Source of the DNA: Speluncibacter jeojiensis
GTDB taxonomy: Bacteria > Actinomycetota > Actinomycetes > Mycobacteriales > Mycobacteriaceae
Assembly: GCF_029589495.1 (NCBI RefSeq)
Contig: NZ_JAAIVF010000003.1
Span: 186,001 to 250,000 of the forward strand
Direction of reading: 5' to 3'
DNA length: 64,000 nucleotides
Part shown: in pieces, positions 16,942 through 25,873 of the stretch
Position numbering within the stretch: position 1 is the stretch's first letter
Layout: every line of letters starts with the position of its first letter
Translations under genes and position numbers: made by a program
Notes under the pieces: generated by a model
What the model saw: the letters and a program-made list of their open reading frames with translations, nothing else
What the model was told of the DNA's origin: nothing
Databases searched by the model: none

Positions 16942-18236
16942 GCACCGACCAGGCCCACCTCGCGCCGCGCAGCGACGCCGCCGCCTCGCCGCGGTGGAGC
17001 GCGGTCACCACCGTCCCGCGGGGGCCCCGCGCCCGAGTCGGCGCGCCCGTCGCCGCCGCCCTTTTCCGCCGCGCGGTCCGGAACCTGCCGCTGCGCGTGG
17101 AGTATCCGGACGGGACCCTCCTCGGCGCCGGGTCCCGGTCGGGCGAGGCGACACCACGGATGTTGGTCCATCGGCCCGGCGAGTTCTTCGCCCGTGTCGC
17201 GGACAGCGGACTGATCGGTTTCGGCGAGGCCTACATGGCCGGAGACTGGTCGGCGCCCGACCTCACCGCGGTCCTGACCGTGCTCGCCTCCCGCATCGCG
17301 ACGCTGATCCCGCCGCCGCTGCAGCACCTGCGCGCGGTGTGCCTGCCCCGCCGGCCGCGCGCCGACCGCGGAACCCGCGCCGGCGCCCGCGCGAACATCT
17401 CCCACCACTACGACCTGTCGAACGAGTTCTTCAGCCTGTTCCTCGACGACACCATGACCTACTCGTCGGCGCTGTTCGCCCCGTCCGCTCCGGCTCCGGT
17501 CTGGTCGGATCTGGCCGCCGCGCAGCGGCGCAAGATCGACGCACTGCTCGACGCCGCCGGCGTCACGGCCGGCACGCGTCTCCTCGAGATCGGTACCGGC
17601 TGGGGCGAATTGGCCATCCGGGCCGCGCGACGGGGGGCCCGGGTGCACACCGTCACCCTCTCGCGCGAGCAGCAACTGCTCGCTCGCGAACGCATCGCCG
17701 CCGCGGGACTGTCGGGCCAGGTCACGGTCGCGCTGCAGGACTATCGGGACGTGACCGGCAGATTCGACGCGGTCGTCTCGGTGGAGATGATCGAGGCCGT
17801 CGGCCACGAATACCTGCCGATCTACCTGCGCACCCTCGACCGTCTGCTCGACGAGGACGGCCGGATCGCGTTACAGGCCATCACGATGCCGCACGACCGG
17901 ATGCTCGCCACCCGCCGCACGTACACGTGGGTGCACAAGTACATCTTTCCCGGCGGATTCCTGCCGTCGGTCGAACTGCTCGAGCAGCTCACCGCCGAGC
18001 ACACCGGATTGCGGATCCGCGATGCGCGCGGCTTCGGACACGACTACGCGCAGACCCTGCGTCTGTGGTCGCAGCGGTTCACCGCGCACACCGGCGGCGC
18101 AGAGGCGCTGGGCTTCGACCGGATCTTCCGCCGCATGTGGCGGCTGTATCTCGCCTATTCCGAGGCCGGATTCGCCTCCGGCTATCTCGACGTCCACCAT
18201 TTCGTCCTCGACCGGGAGCCGATCCGTGAGCCGTGA
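16938..18236 (+). CDS. ufaA1: Cyclopropane-fatty-acyl-phospholipid synthase-like methyltransferase
   Basis: The 432-residue protein has the CFA-synthase architecture: an N-terminal lipid-binding region (about 1-130, GFGEAYMAGDWSAPDL) and a SAM-dependent methyltransferase from about 150. The latter has ISHHYDLSNEFFSLFLDD, motif I LLEIGTGWGELA and VSVEMIEAVGHEY. It transfers methyl groups to double bonds of membrane lipids. By position it equals ufaA1 of the mycobacterial sigK locus. The DUF1295 gene that lies between ufaA1 and sigK in M. tuberculosis is absent. Confidence 0.88.
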   Translation: MSTDQAHLAPRSDAAASPRWSAVTTVPRGPRARVGAPVAAALFRRAVRNLPLRVEYPDGTLLGAGSRSGEATPRMLVHRPGEFFARVADSGLIGFGEAYMAGDWSAPDLTAVLTVLASRIATLIPPPLQHLRAVCLPRRPRADRGTRAGARANISHHYDLSNEFFSLFLDDTMTYSSALFAPSAPAPVWSDLAAAQRRKIDALLDAAGVTAGTRLLEIGTGWGELAIRAARRGARVHTVTLSREQQLLARERIAAAGLSGQVTVALQDYRDVTGRFDAVVSVEMIEAVGHEYLPIYLRTLDRLLDEDGRIALQAITMPHDRMLATRRTYTWVHKYIFPGGFLPSVELLEQLTAEHTGLRIRDARGFGHDYAQTLRLWSQRFTAHTGGAEALGFDRIFRRMWRLYLAYSEAGFASGYLDVHHFVLDREPIREP

Positions 18237-18279
18237 CAAGCGGGGTTCGCTCGCCGGCCCGGTGTGCGACGATGCACCG

Positions 18280-18909
18280 ATGGACTCACCCCGGAGCGTC
18301 GACCGCGAGACAGAGGACGCTCCCTCGTGCCCGGTGCCCGGCCGACGCCCCGCAGACGACCGTCTCGCGGATCGCCTGGCCGCGGTCGCCTGCGGAGATC
18401 GTGCGGCGTTCGCCGAGTTCTATGACAGCACCTGCGCGCGGGTCTTCGGGTTGGCGACGCGCGTGCTGCGCAATCCCGCTCTCGCCGAAGAGGTCACGCA
18501 GGAGGTCTACCTGCAGGTGTGGTCGACAGCCGCGCGCCAGTACGACCCGCGTCAGGCGAGCCCGATCGGGTGGCTGATGACATTGACACACCGGCGCAGC
18601 GTCGACCGCGTCCGCTCGGAGCAGTCCGCCGCCGACCGCAACCACGTCTACGGCAGTGCCCACCTGGGTCGCGAACACGACGTGGTCGCCGAACAGGTCG
18701 ACCAGCGTCTCGACGAACAGCAGGTGGTGGACTGCCTCGATTCGCTGACCGCGACCCAACGGGAGGTCATCGGCCTGGCCTACTACAGCGGGCGCACCTA
18801 CCGCGAGGTCGCCGAGCACCTGGCGGTGCCGCTGCCCACCGTCAAGTCCCGCATCCGGGACGGACTGATCCGACTGAAGAACTGTCTGGGGGTGAACACC
18901 GATGCCTGA
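18280..18909 (+). CDS. sigK: ECF sigma factor SigK
   Basis: The 209-residue ECF sigma has region 2 (FAEFYDSTCARVFGLATRVL, then EEVTQEVYLQVW) and region 4 with the helix-turn-helix TYREVAEHLAVPLPTVKSRI. Its place after the ufaA1-like gene and before rskA, and the SigK-type promoters nearby, identify it as SigK. The ATG at 18280 is favoured; an in-frame GTG at 18262 is possible. It overlaps rskA by eight bases, so the anti-sigma is made in step with it. Confidence 0.9.
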   Translation: MDSPRSVDRETEDAPSCPVPGRRPADDRLADRLAAVACGDRAAFAEFYDSTCARVFGLATRVLRNPALAEEVTQEVYLQVWSTAARQYDPRQASPIGWLMTLTHRRSVDRVRSEQSAADRNHVYGSAHLGREHDVVAEQVDQRLDEQQVVDCLDSLTATQREVIGLAYYSGRTYREVAEHLAVPLPTVKSRIRDGLIRLKNCLGVNTDA

Positions 18910-19645
18910 CAACCACACCGACGACGGGCTCCTCGAGCTCGCGTACCCGTACGCGCTCGACGCCGTGTCCGAATCCGAACGTCACGACATCGTCGGCAGG
19001 CTCGGGTCAGCCGACCCGCAGACGGCCCGCAGCTTCGGCCGCATCGTGGCGGACGTGCACGAGACGATGGCGTTGATCGGCGTCGCCGACACCGTCGCGC
19101 CGGCACCGCGCCTGCGAGAGAACCTGCTCACCGCCATCGACGAGTCGCATCGGCCCGCGCCGGATGATCTCGAGCGCAGGCGCGTCGAGCGACGCCGGCG
19201 GCGGATCGCCCGCGTCGTCGTGGCCGCGGCCGCAGCGGTCGCCATCGGTCTCGGGGCAGCAGCCGTGACCGGCCAGTTCACCGCGCACACCCCGTCGGAG
19301 CCGACGGTCGCGCAGGTCATGGCCAGCCCCGACACGCACACCGCCACGGCCGCCGTGGCCGGCGGCACAATCACCGTGAGCGCTTCGGCCCACTCGAACG
19401 CCGCGGTCGTGTCGATGGCGAACGTGCCACCACCGCCGGCCGGCCACGTCTACCAGATGTGGTTCATGCCGCCCGTCGGCGCGCCCCGCTCGGCGGGCAC
19501 GATGAGCGCCACCACCATGCCGCCGCCCGGCGGTGAGGTGATCCCCGCACTGGACGCCGCGACGTCGGTGGCGGTCACCGTCGAGCCCGGCACCGGGTCC
19601 GATCAGCCCACCAGCGCTCCCGTTGTCACGGTGCCACTGGCCTGA
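18902..19645 (+). CDS. rskA: Anti-sigma-K factor RskA
   Basis: The 247-residue protein has an N-terminal sigma-binding part (LLELAYPYALDAVSESER). One membrane helix lies at about 101-121 after an Arg cluster (RRRRRIARVVVA), and an extracytoplasmic RskA domain ends the protein (AGHVYQMWFMPPVG). In M. tuberculosis RskA is cleaved by regulated proteolysis to release SigK. It overlaps sigK and is followed by a strong hairpin that ends the operon. Confidence 0.92.
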   Translation: MPDNHTDDGLLELAYPYALDAVSESERHDIVGRLGSADPQTARSFGRIVADVHETMALIGVADTVAPAPRLRENLLTAIDESHRPAPDDLERRRVERRRRRIARVVVAAAAAVAIGLGAAAVTGQFTAHTPSEPTVAQVMASPDTHTATAAVAGGTITVSASAHSNAAVVSMANVPPPPAGHVYQMWFMPPVGAPRSAGTMSATTMPPPGGEVIPALDAATSVAVTVEPGTGSDQPTSAPVVTVPLA

Positions 19646-19653
19646 CCGCGCGA

Positions 19654-19689
19654 GCCGCCCCGCCGCACCGACCCATCCGGCGGGGCGGC
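19654..19689 (+). terminator. Hairpin after rskA
   Basis: GCCGCCCCGCCG (19654-19665) pairs perfectly with 19678-19689 across a 12-base loop, starting nine bases after the rskA stop. The loop contains GACCCATC, a chance likeness to the SigK -35 box with no matching -10 downstream. Confidence 0.7.
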
Positions 19690-19739
19690 GGCCACGAACC
19701 CCAGGTGTGCCCTGTCCGGCGAAACGCAGGAGTGGACCT

Positions 19740-20087
19740 ATGACGATCGCCACCGGTAGCGGCGAATCCGATGAACTCGCCGCCGGCCTGCTCGCCCAGT
19801 GGCCGGCGGTACACACCGACGCGGCGGTGTGGGCGTACCGCATCGTGGATGTACTCGGCTACCGGCGATCGCGCAGCGCCGGCGATCCACCACGGTTCGC
19901 CAGCACACATGCAGAACGGCTGACCACGCAACTGCCCGCGATATGGCCCGACATGTCGTTGGTGGCACCGGCGCTGGGCGAGCTGGTCGTCGACACCTTC
20001 GGGTATCGGCAGCACCCGATGGCATCACCCGCGCCCGGCGCTGGATCCCACCGGCGGGCACGTCGCCGCCAGGGCGGTGTGACATGA
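19740..20087 (+). CDS. Unidentified 115-residue protein
   Basis: I do not recognise this protein. It has GCAGGAG ten bases before the ATG and ends in a 4-base overlap (ATGA) with the SDR gene, so it is probably real and coupled to it. It is mostly helical and acidic in the first 95 residues (VDVLGYRRSR, VVDTFGYRQHP) and ends in a basic Ala/Gly/Arg tail. No signal peptide, membrane helix or metal motif is visible. Confidence 0.6.
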   Translation: MTIATGSGESDELAAGLLAQWPAVHTDAAVWAYRIVDVLGYRRSRSAGDPPRFASTHAERLTTQLPAIWPDMSLVAPALGELVVDTFGYRQHPMASPAPGAGSHRRARRRQGGVT

Positions 20088-21046
20088 CCGTCACCGCCGC
20101 CCTCGACACCGTCCTCGACCGGACGATCGTCCCCGGGTACTCCCGACTGGGCTACGCCGTGCGCAGCCGCACGTGGCGGGCAGGCGATCCCCCGGCCGCT
20201 GCGCTGGCGGGGGCAACGGTGCTCGTCACGGGCGCGAACTCCGGCATCGGCAAGGCCGTCGCGGCCGCCGCAGCACGCCTGGGGGCCACGGTGCTGATGA
20301 CCGTCCGCAACCGGCAACGGGGTGAATCCGCACGCCGGGAACTGCTGCGCGACAACCCCGAGGCTGACCTGGTCGTCGAGCGGTGCGACGTCTCGGACCT
20401 CGCCGACGTGCGCGAATTCGCCGCCGGCCTGATGGGCCGTCACGGCCGGATCGACGCGCTGATCCACAACGCCGGCGTGCTGCCACCGGCCCGTGCCGAG
20501 ACCGGCCAGGGACATGAGTTGTCTTTGGCCACCCACGTTCTCGGCCCGCTGCTGCTCACCGAACTGCTGCTGCCGGCGCTGGCCGAGGCGCCAAGCCCGA
20601 GGGTCGTGCTGATGTCCTCGGGCGGAATGTATGCCCAGCCGCTGCCGTCCGGTGATCTCGAATACCGCCGCGGCGCCTACCGCGGTGCCACCGCCTACGC
20701 ACGCAGCAAACGGATCCAGGTCGCATTGACGCCGATCCTCTCGCGGCGCTGGGTCGAACACCGGGTCACGGTCGCCGCGATGCATCCGGGCTGGGTGGAC
20801 ACACCCGGCCTCGCGCAGTCGCTCCCGCTGTTCAGGCGCATCACCGCTCCCCTGCTCCGCACCGCGCGGCAGGGTGCGGACACGGCCGTCTGGCTCGCCG
20901 CCACCACCCCCGCACCGCCTTCCGGACATTTCTGGCACGACCGTCGCATCCGGCCGACGCACTACCGGCGCGCGACCCGGGCCACCCAGGACGAGGTGGA
21001 CCGGGTGTGGGGGTACTGCGCCCGCGCGGCCGGACTCGACCCGTAA
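20084..21046 (+). CDS. Short-chain dehydrogenase/reductase
   Basis: The 320-residue protein has the classical SDR elements: cofactor loop TGANSGIGKAVAA near 47, a basic residue after beta-2 (VRNRQRGES) that favours NADP, the NAGVL segment and Ser in VVLMSSGG. The usual YxxxK appears as YARSK. An N-terminal extension of about 40 residues and the C-terminal part (SGHFWHDRRIRPTHY) are like the DHRS12/retinol-dehydrogenase type found in actinobacteria. The substrate is probably a lipid ketone or alcohol. It follows the SigK operon but is separated by a terminator. Confidence 0.88.
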   Translation: MTVTAALDTVLDRTIVPGYSRLGYAVRSRTWRAGDPPAAALAGATVLVTGANSGIGKAVAAAAARLGATVLMTVRNRQRGESARRELLRDNPEADLVVERCDVSDLADVREFAAGLMGRHGRIDALIHNAGVLPPARAETGQGHELSLATHVLGPLLLTELLLPALAEAPSPRVVLMSSGGMYAQPLPSGDLEYRRGAYRGATAYARSKRIQVALTPILSRRWVEHRVTVAAMHPGWVDTPGLAQSLPLFRRITAPLLRTARQGADTAVWLAATTPAPPSGHFWHDRRIRPTHYRRATRATQDEVDRVWGYCARAAGLDP

Positions 21047-21096
21047 GGTGCATTCTGATTCCGCGCAGTGCCGCGGTTTCGAGGCGAGAATTGATT

Positions 21097-21123
21097 GCGG
21101 GACCGAGATTCGCTGGGTCCCGC
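21097..21123. terminator. Hairpin between convergent SDR and desaturase genes
   Basis: GCGGGACC (21097-21104) pairs with GGTCCCGC (21116-21123) over an 11-base loop in the 106-base gap between two converging genes. Confidence 0.5.
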
Positions 21124-21152
21124 CGGGGGCCGTCGACTCGATAACAGCGCCC

Positions 21153-22079
21153 TTACACTGCGCGGTCGAGCAGGCGTTCGCGCCGTTCCTCGAAGCGATC
21201 GGCTTTGGTCTCGAGGTCTTCCAGAAGTGCGGCAATGTCGTCGCGGGCGTGCTCGCCTTCGCTGCCGAAGTCTGTGCGTTCGAAGATCCGCCAGTGTTGC
21301 AGTACCGGGCGGATCACCTCGTCGACGTGTATGCGGGGATCGTAGATTCCCGCCTTGGCGATGGTGACGGCGTTACGCCGAAAGTCGGGCATCCCGGTGC
21401 CGGGCATCTGGAATGAGCCCAGCACGTCTACCAACGCGCGCATCATCGTGTCCGGTTGCAGGTCGAACGCCGCAGACGTCAGGTTGCGGTAGAAGACCAT
21501 GTGCAGGTTCTCGTCGACCGCCACCCGCTGCAGCATTCGGTCGGCGATCGGCTCGCCGCACACCTTGCCGGTGTTGTGGTGGCTCACTCGGGTGGCGAGT
21601 TCTTGGACGGTGACGTACGCAAGGGTGTGCAGTACGCCTTTGTCGGTTGCGGGGACGAATCCGGTGGTCATGTTTTCCATGCGTGCACGTTCGAGAGCGA
21701 CCGGGTCGACACCGCGGGTGACAACCAGGTAGTCCCGGATCACGATGGCGTGTCGGTTCTCCTCGGCGGTCCAGCGCCCCACCCACGTGCCCCAGGCTCT
21801 GTCGAGGGAGAAGTTCTCGGCGATCTCGCGGTGATAAGACGGGAGGTTGTCCTCGGTGAGCAGATTCGTCACCATTGCGGCTTTGGCTGCCTTGTCCAGG
21901 CCCGATTGGTCGGGGTCCCAATCGGTTCCCCCGAGAGCACGGAAGTTGCGGCCCTCGCCCCAGGGAACGTAGTCGTGGGGATGCCATGTTTTGGCCAACG
22001 CCAGGTGGCGGTTGAGGTTCGCCTCCACTACGGGTTCGAGTTCCTTGAGCAGTTCCTGTTCGGTCAGTTCACGGGGCAT
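21153..22079 (-). CDS. Acyl-ACP desaturase-like diiron protein
   Basis: The 308-residue protein has the soluble acyl-ACP desaturase fold with two diiron motifs, AEENRHAIVIRDY near 112 and DENLHMVFYR near 197, and the flanking EIAENFSLD glutamates. Members insert double bonds in ACP-bound fatty acids, like mycobacterial DesA enzymes. The ATG at 22079 has GGAGGTCACC upstream. It diverges from the prephenate-decarboxylase operon, so it could instead be a tailoring oxidase of that pathway. Confidence 0.85.
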   Translation of the reverse strand: MPRELTEQELLKELEPVVEANLNRHLALAKTWHPHDYVPWGEGRNFRALGGTDWDPDQSGLDKAAKAAMVTNLLTEDNLPSYHREIAENFSLDRAWGTWVGRWTAEENRHAIVIRDYLVVTRGVDPVALERARMENMTTGFVPATDKGVLHTLAYVTVQELATRVSHHNTGKVCGEPIADRMLQRVAVDENLHMVFYRNLTSAAFDLQPDTMMRALVDVLGSFQMPGTGMPDFRRNAVTIAKAGIYDPRIHVDEVIRPVLQHWRIFERTDFGSEGEHARDDIAALLEDLETKADRFEERRERLLDRAV

Positions 22080-22401
22080 CTTTTGGTGACCTCCGATCAG
22101 CACGGATCCTCCGGCTGCATCGACTTTGTCAAATACGGTGTGGTGCACTGGATTTCGCCGTTCGTTTCCCACGGCAACTACGCCACTGGTCGAGTCAGGA
22201 CTCGTACTCGGCTGTGACCGGTCAGGCGGACTTCACCAGGTGCTACTGCGCCACTTCGCGTGGCAGACACCACCCCAGCGCGACATGTGACGACGATGAC
22301 CTCATGCGTGAGATCGGAATAGTCGGTGGTCGTTTCCCCGATCCTGGTTCCGGTGTCGGTCAATCAGCCTACCCTGGCAGAGGCGGGAGCGCTGAGAGGC
22401 G
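22080..22401. promoter_or_regulatory. Divergent promoter region, desaturase versus DUF2000 operon
   Basis: This 322-base region separates two divergent transcripts and should hold both promoters. I see no SigK or SigF pair, no strong palindrome and no gene in it. Confidence 0.4.
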
Positions 22402-22884
22402 GTGATGACACTGCGCAATGCGGTGCAGGGAATGTCCGTCCCCGACGCGGCGATGCGCCGCACCGTTTTCGACGCGGCCACCGACAAGTCTGTGGTGCTG
22501 GTCGATGCGGCGCTGCCGATTGGTCTGGCCTCGAACGCGGTGAGCGTGGTCGGGGTGTCCATGGGATGCGAGGTGCGTGGCCTTGTGGGGCCGGCTCTGT
22601 CGAGCCGCGATGGTCACCGCTACCCCGGTGTGGTGCTCGCGCCACTGCCGATCCTGGCCGCTTCGCAGGCCGAACTCGTGTCGCGGTACCTGTGGGCTGC
22701 CGACCACCGTGAGATGACGGTCTTCCCGTTCAGCAGCCTGGCGCAGTCCTGCCGGACGTACCTCGAGTATGAGCAGGCCTTGGCGGCGGCGGACAGCGCC
22801 GATATCCCGCTCTCGGCGGTCGGCATCATCGGCCCGAAGAAGTCCGTGAACAAGATGGTGGGCAGCTTCCCCCTATTGAGGTAG
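22402..22884 (+). CDS. DUF2000 family protein
   Basis: The 160-residue protein has the DUF2000 layout: VVLVDAALPIGLASNAVSV near 30, GLVGPALSSRDGH near 60, and Lys-rich GPKKSVNKMVG near the end. The fold is related to peptidyl-tRNA hydrolase 2, but no reaction is established. The GTG at 22402 and an ATG at 22405 are equally possible. It is first in the eight-gene operon, nine bases before the adenylating enzyme. Confidence 0.8.
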   Translation: MMTLRNAVQGMSVPDAAMRRTVFDAATDKSVVLVDAALPIGLASNAVSVVGVSMGCEVRGLVGPALSSRDGHRYPGVVLAPLPILAASQAELVSRYLWAADHREMTVFPFSSLAQSCRTYLEYEQALAAADSADIPLSAVGIIGPKKSVNKMVGSFPLLR

Positions 22885-22893
22885 GAGAGCAGC

Positions 22894-24297
22894 TTGTACT
22901 CAATCTTTCACCCCGAGCTCACGCAACTGGCGCTTCGGGTTCTGCGCGAACAACGCGCCTACGAGCGCGGCGACTACCAGGTGGAGACGGTGCGCGCGTT
23001 CCAACGTGAACGCCTGAACGTGGCCCTCAGCAGGGCATACGCCGATTCGGTCTTCTATCGCCGCCGTCTGGGCGAGTTCATGGCCACTCATCCACAGGGA
23101 TGCGCGCTCTCCGATGTCGCGCAGATCCCGTTCACCACCAAGGACGATCTGCGGACCGCGCAGCATGACCTCGCCTGCGGACCGCTCGACGGCGCGTGGG
23201 TGTATTACGAGACGACCGGCACCACCGGACCGTCGACGCCGTGCCCACGCAACGAGGTCGACTCGATCGCGAACAACACCGCGTTGATCCTGCGTTACGG
23301 CGAAGTCCTGTCCCGGCATGGGGACCGGCACATCATCGCGGTGATGGGGCCGACCGAGTTGCATTCGACGGGCGACACCTTCGAGGACGTCTTCCGCGCG
23401 CTCGGACACACGGTGGTCAAGATGTGGCCGCGATCGCCGTTGGTGGGCCCAGAGCGGGCGTTGGGACTGATCGCAGATTTGGGGGTCACCGCGGTGGTGT
23501 GCACTCCAGGTGTTGCCATCGAGCTGGCGCGGCATGTGATCCGCGCCGGCCGCGACCCACGGACGCTGGGATTGCAGGTGATCTTCGCGCTCGGGGAGTT
23601 GAGCACCCCGGAGATGCTCGAGAACATCGGCGGGATCTGGGGCGCGGCCATATACAACTGCATGTACGCCTCACAGGAGGCCTCGATCCTGGCGGTCGTG
23701 TGCCCCGATGGGCGTCAGCGCACGGTGCCGTTGAACAACTACTACGAGCTCATCGACCCCGAGACCGACGAGGTCATCGATGTTCCGGTGGACAACGCGG
23801 TCACCGGTGAGATGGTGGTCACGAACCTCTACCGCGGCCACAAGCCCCTGATTCGTTACCGCACCGGCGACATGGTGACCGCGACCGCAGAGCCCAGCGG
23901 CGGCTGGGTAATCGAACCGGTGGGCCGAATCCGCGACACCGTGCAACTCGGCGGCCGGTCCTTCACTGCCTACGAGGTCGAAAGAGCCGTGTTCACCCAC
24001 GCCACGGGTTGTCTCGACTACCAGATGGCCCTCACCAGCGACGACGGGGAGGAGACACTCGACATCGTCGTGGAGCTGCCCTACGAGCACGACGATGCGC
24101 AGGTGCGAGGCCTGGAAAGGCAGATCCAAGCCGAACTCGGCGTACGCACGGTGGTGCGGCGCGGCCACACCGACGGCATCGCCGGCACGGGTGCGATGGT
24201 CAGTTGGAAGGCCGCGCGATTCCACGATCGGCGCGGCGGACCGGTCGACGCTGAACGCGCAGCGGCGGAGCGGCTCTCGGCGAGCAGGAAACGCTGA
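22894..24297 (+). CDS. Phenylacetate-CoA ligase-like adenylating enzyme
   Basis: The 467-residue protein belongs to the PaaK-type AMP-forming ligases: phosphate loop YYETTGTTGPSTP near 108, FALGELSTPEM near 232, acid motif near 290 and YRTGDMV near 325. Such enzymes adenylate a small carboxylic acid for thioester or amide formation. The substrate is unknown; a prephenate-derived acid is the obvious candidate given the neighbour at 25265. The TTG start has AGGAGA six bases upstream. The stop overlaps the next start (TGATG). Confidence 0.85.
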   Translation: MYSIFHPELTQLALRVLREQRAYERGDYQVETVRAFQRERLNVALSRAYADSVFYRRRLGEFMATHPQGCALSDVAQIPFTTKDDLRTAQHDLACGPLDGAWVYYETTGTTGPSTPCPRNEVDSIANNTALILRYGEVLSRHGDRHIIAVMGPTELHSTGDTFEDVFRALGHTVVKMWPRSPLVGPERALGLIADLGVTAVVCTPGVAIELARHVIRAGRDPRTLGLQVIFALGELSTPEMLENIGGIWGAAIYNCMYASQEASILAVVCPDGRQRTVPLNNYYELIDPETDEVIDVPVDNAVTGEMVVTNLYRGHKPLIRYRTGDMVTATAEPSGGWVIEPVGRIRDTVQLGGRSFTAYEVERAVFTHATGCLDYQMALTSDDGEETLDIVVELPYEHDDAQVRGLERQIQAELGVRTVVRRGHTDGIAGTGAMVSWKAARFHDRRGGPVDAERAAAERLSASRKR

Positions 24298-25268
24298 TGC
24301 CGCCGCTACGGCTCGACGGGACTCCCGCGGTCTATCACAACGGGGTGATGATCCCTGCCGGTCAGGCGCAGGTACCGGTCACCAACCAGGCGCTGAACTA
24401 CGGAACCGGTGTATTCGAGGGCATCCGCGCCTACGCCGACCACAGCGGTGGCGCACTGAATCTGTTCCGCCTGTCCGATCATCTTGAACGTCTGCACCGT
24501 TCGGCGCGGCTGATGCGGCTGGATCTCGACCTGACCACCGCGCAGCTGACCGACCTCGTCATCGAGTTGCTCGTGGCCAACGACACGGTGCGCGACACCT
24601 ATGTGCGGCCGCTCGCCTACAAGGGCGCACTGCTGCCCGGTACCGGATTCGGTGTCCGTCTCGCCGGGGTGAGCACCGAGTTCGCGGTCACCACAGTGCC
24701 GATGGGCAGCTACACCAACCCTGTCGGGTTGCGGTGCGCGGTCAGTTCCTGGCGCCGGATACCGGGGTCCGCGCTTCCCGCAGCCGCGAAAATCACCGGA
24801 GGCTACGCCAACAACGCGCTCGCGATGGACCAGGCGCAGGCGGCCGGCCTCGACGACGCGGTCATGCTCAACGCCGGCGGCACCGTGGCGGAGGCGAGCA
24901 CCGCGAACATCTTCGTCGTCCGGGACGGTCGGTTGATCACACCGCCCCCGGGCGCGGACATATTGCCGGGCATCACCCGGGCGACCGTTCTCGAACTCGC
25001 CGCACGCGAGCTTGCCCTCCCGGTCGTCGAGCGCGAGGTGCAGCCGGCAGAACTGTATGGCGCCGATGAGTGCTTCCTCGCCGGCACTGGGGTTCAGATC
25101 GCGCCGGTCGTCGAGGTCGACCGTCGCCCGGTCGGTAACGGCGAGGTGGGGCCGCTCACAAGCGAGATCCGGCAGTTGTACACGGACGCGGTGCGCGGGG
25201 TCCTCCCGCGCTATCACCACTGGTTGACGCCCGTCCCGGTCCCTGACAGAAACGGTGGAACGTCATGA
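24297..25268 (+). CDS. Class IV branched-chain-type aminotransferase
   Basis: The 323-residue protein is an IlvE-type fold-IV PLP enzyme: ALNYGTGVFEGIRAY near 36, PLP lysine in AAKITGGYANN near 164, and EASTANIFVV near 200. It transfers an amino group between glutamate and a 2-oxo acid. In this operon it could aminate the decarboxylated prephenate product. Overlapping starts link it to the ligase before and the prephenate-decarboxylase-like gene after. Confidence 0.88.
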   Translation: MPPLRLDGTPAVYHNGVMIPAGQAQVPVTNQALNYGTGVFEGIRAYADHSGGALNLFRLSDHLERLHRSARLMRLDLDLTTAQLTDLVIELLVANDTVRDTYVRPLAYKGALLPGTGFGVRLAGVSTEFAVTTVPMGSYTNPVGLRCAVSSWRRIPGSALPAAAKITGGYANNALAMDQAQAAGLDDAVMLNAGGTVAEASTANIFVVRDGRLITPPPGADILPGITRATVLELAARELALPVVEREVQPAELYGADECFLAGTGVQIAPVVEVDRRPVGNGEVGPLTSEIRQLYTDAVRGVLPRYHHWLTPVPVPDRNGGTS

Positions 25269-25873
25269 CGCAGACCGATCAACAAGCGAGCACCGTCCTT
25301 GACCTCGGACTCGAGCCGAGCCAGGCCATGACCGTCGCGACCCTCGGCCCACCCGGGACAAGCAGCGAGGCCAGTGCTCGATATCTGCTCGACTGGGCCA
25401 GCCGCCACCTCGATTCCCCGGACGGTGCTGTGCAGTTGCACACCACCTACGAACACGCCGCCGAGGCCGTGCTCACCGACGCCGCCACACACCTGTTGGT
25501 GGCCAACGCGTACGGCCAGATCAGCCGCTTCTACATGGACCCGAAGCTGTCCATCGGCGCGGCCTACCGGTTCAACACCCCCGACTACGGGCTCGCCAAG
25601 GCCCGCGGCACGCAGGTTCCCGCGCGGATCGACGTCGCCACCCACCCCTCGCCCATCCCCCTGATCGAGGAACTGCTGCCCGACGGTATGGAAGTGTCCG
25701 CGGTGGTGCCGATGCTCTCGACCAGCGCCGCGGCCGCATCTGTGGCCGCCGGACAGATGACGGTGGCGCTGACCACCGACGTAGCAGCCAAAATATATGA
25801 TCTCGAGTTCATTTCACCGGTGCGCCCGATCGAAATGCTCTGGACCGCCTTTACCCGGACGCGTTCGGCATGA
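25265..25873 (+). CDS. BacA-like prephenate decarboxylase
   Basis: The 202-residue protein matches B. subtilis BacA (about 204 residues) at its landmarks: TLGPPGTSSE near 24 (BacA TLGPEGTSSE), NAYGQISRFYM near 82, NTPDYGLA near 101 and HPSPIPLIE near 120. These distinguish it from full prephenate dehydratases, which also carry an ACT domain that is absent here. BacA, AerD and SalX decarboxylate prephenate without aromatising it, giving dihydro-hydroxyphenylpyruvate, the precursor of bacilysin anticapsin, aeruginosin Choi and salinosporamide cyclohexenylalanine. It is coupled by ATGA overlaps on both sides. Confidence 0.78.
   Translation: MTQTDQQASTVLDLGLEPSQAMTVATLGPPGTSSEASARYLLDWASRHLDSPDGAVQLHTTYEHAAEAVLTDAATHLLVANAYGQISRFYMDPKLSIGAAYRFNTPDYGLAKARGTQVPARIDVATHPSPIPLIEELLPDGMEVSAVVPMLSTSAAAASVAAGQMTVALTTDVAAKIYDLEFISPVRPIEMLWTAFTRTRSA

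Noticed and set aside
19665-19690. GACCCATCCGG after rskA as a fourth SigK promoter
   Set aside because: No CCGAAT-like box 15 bases on, and the sequence is the loop and stem of a terminator.
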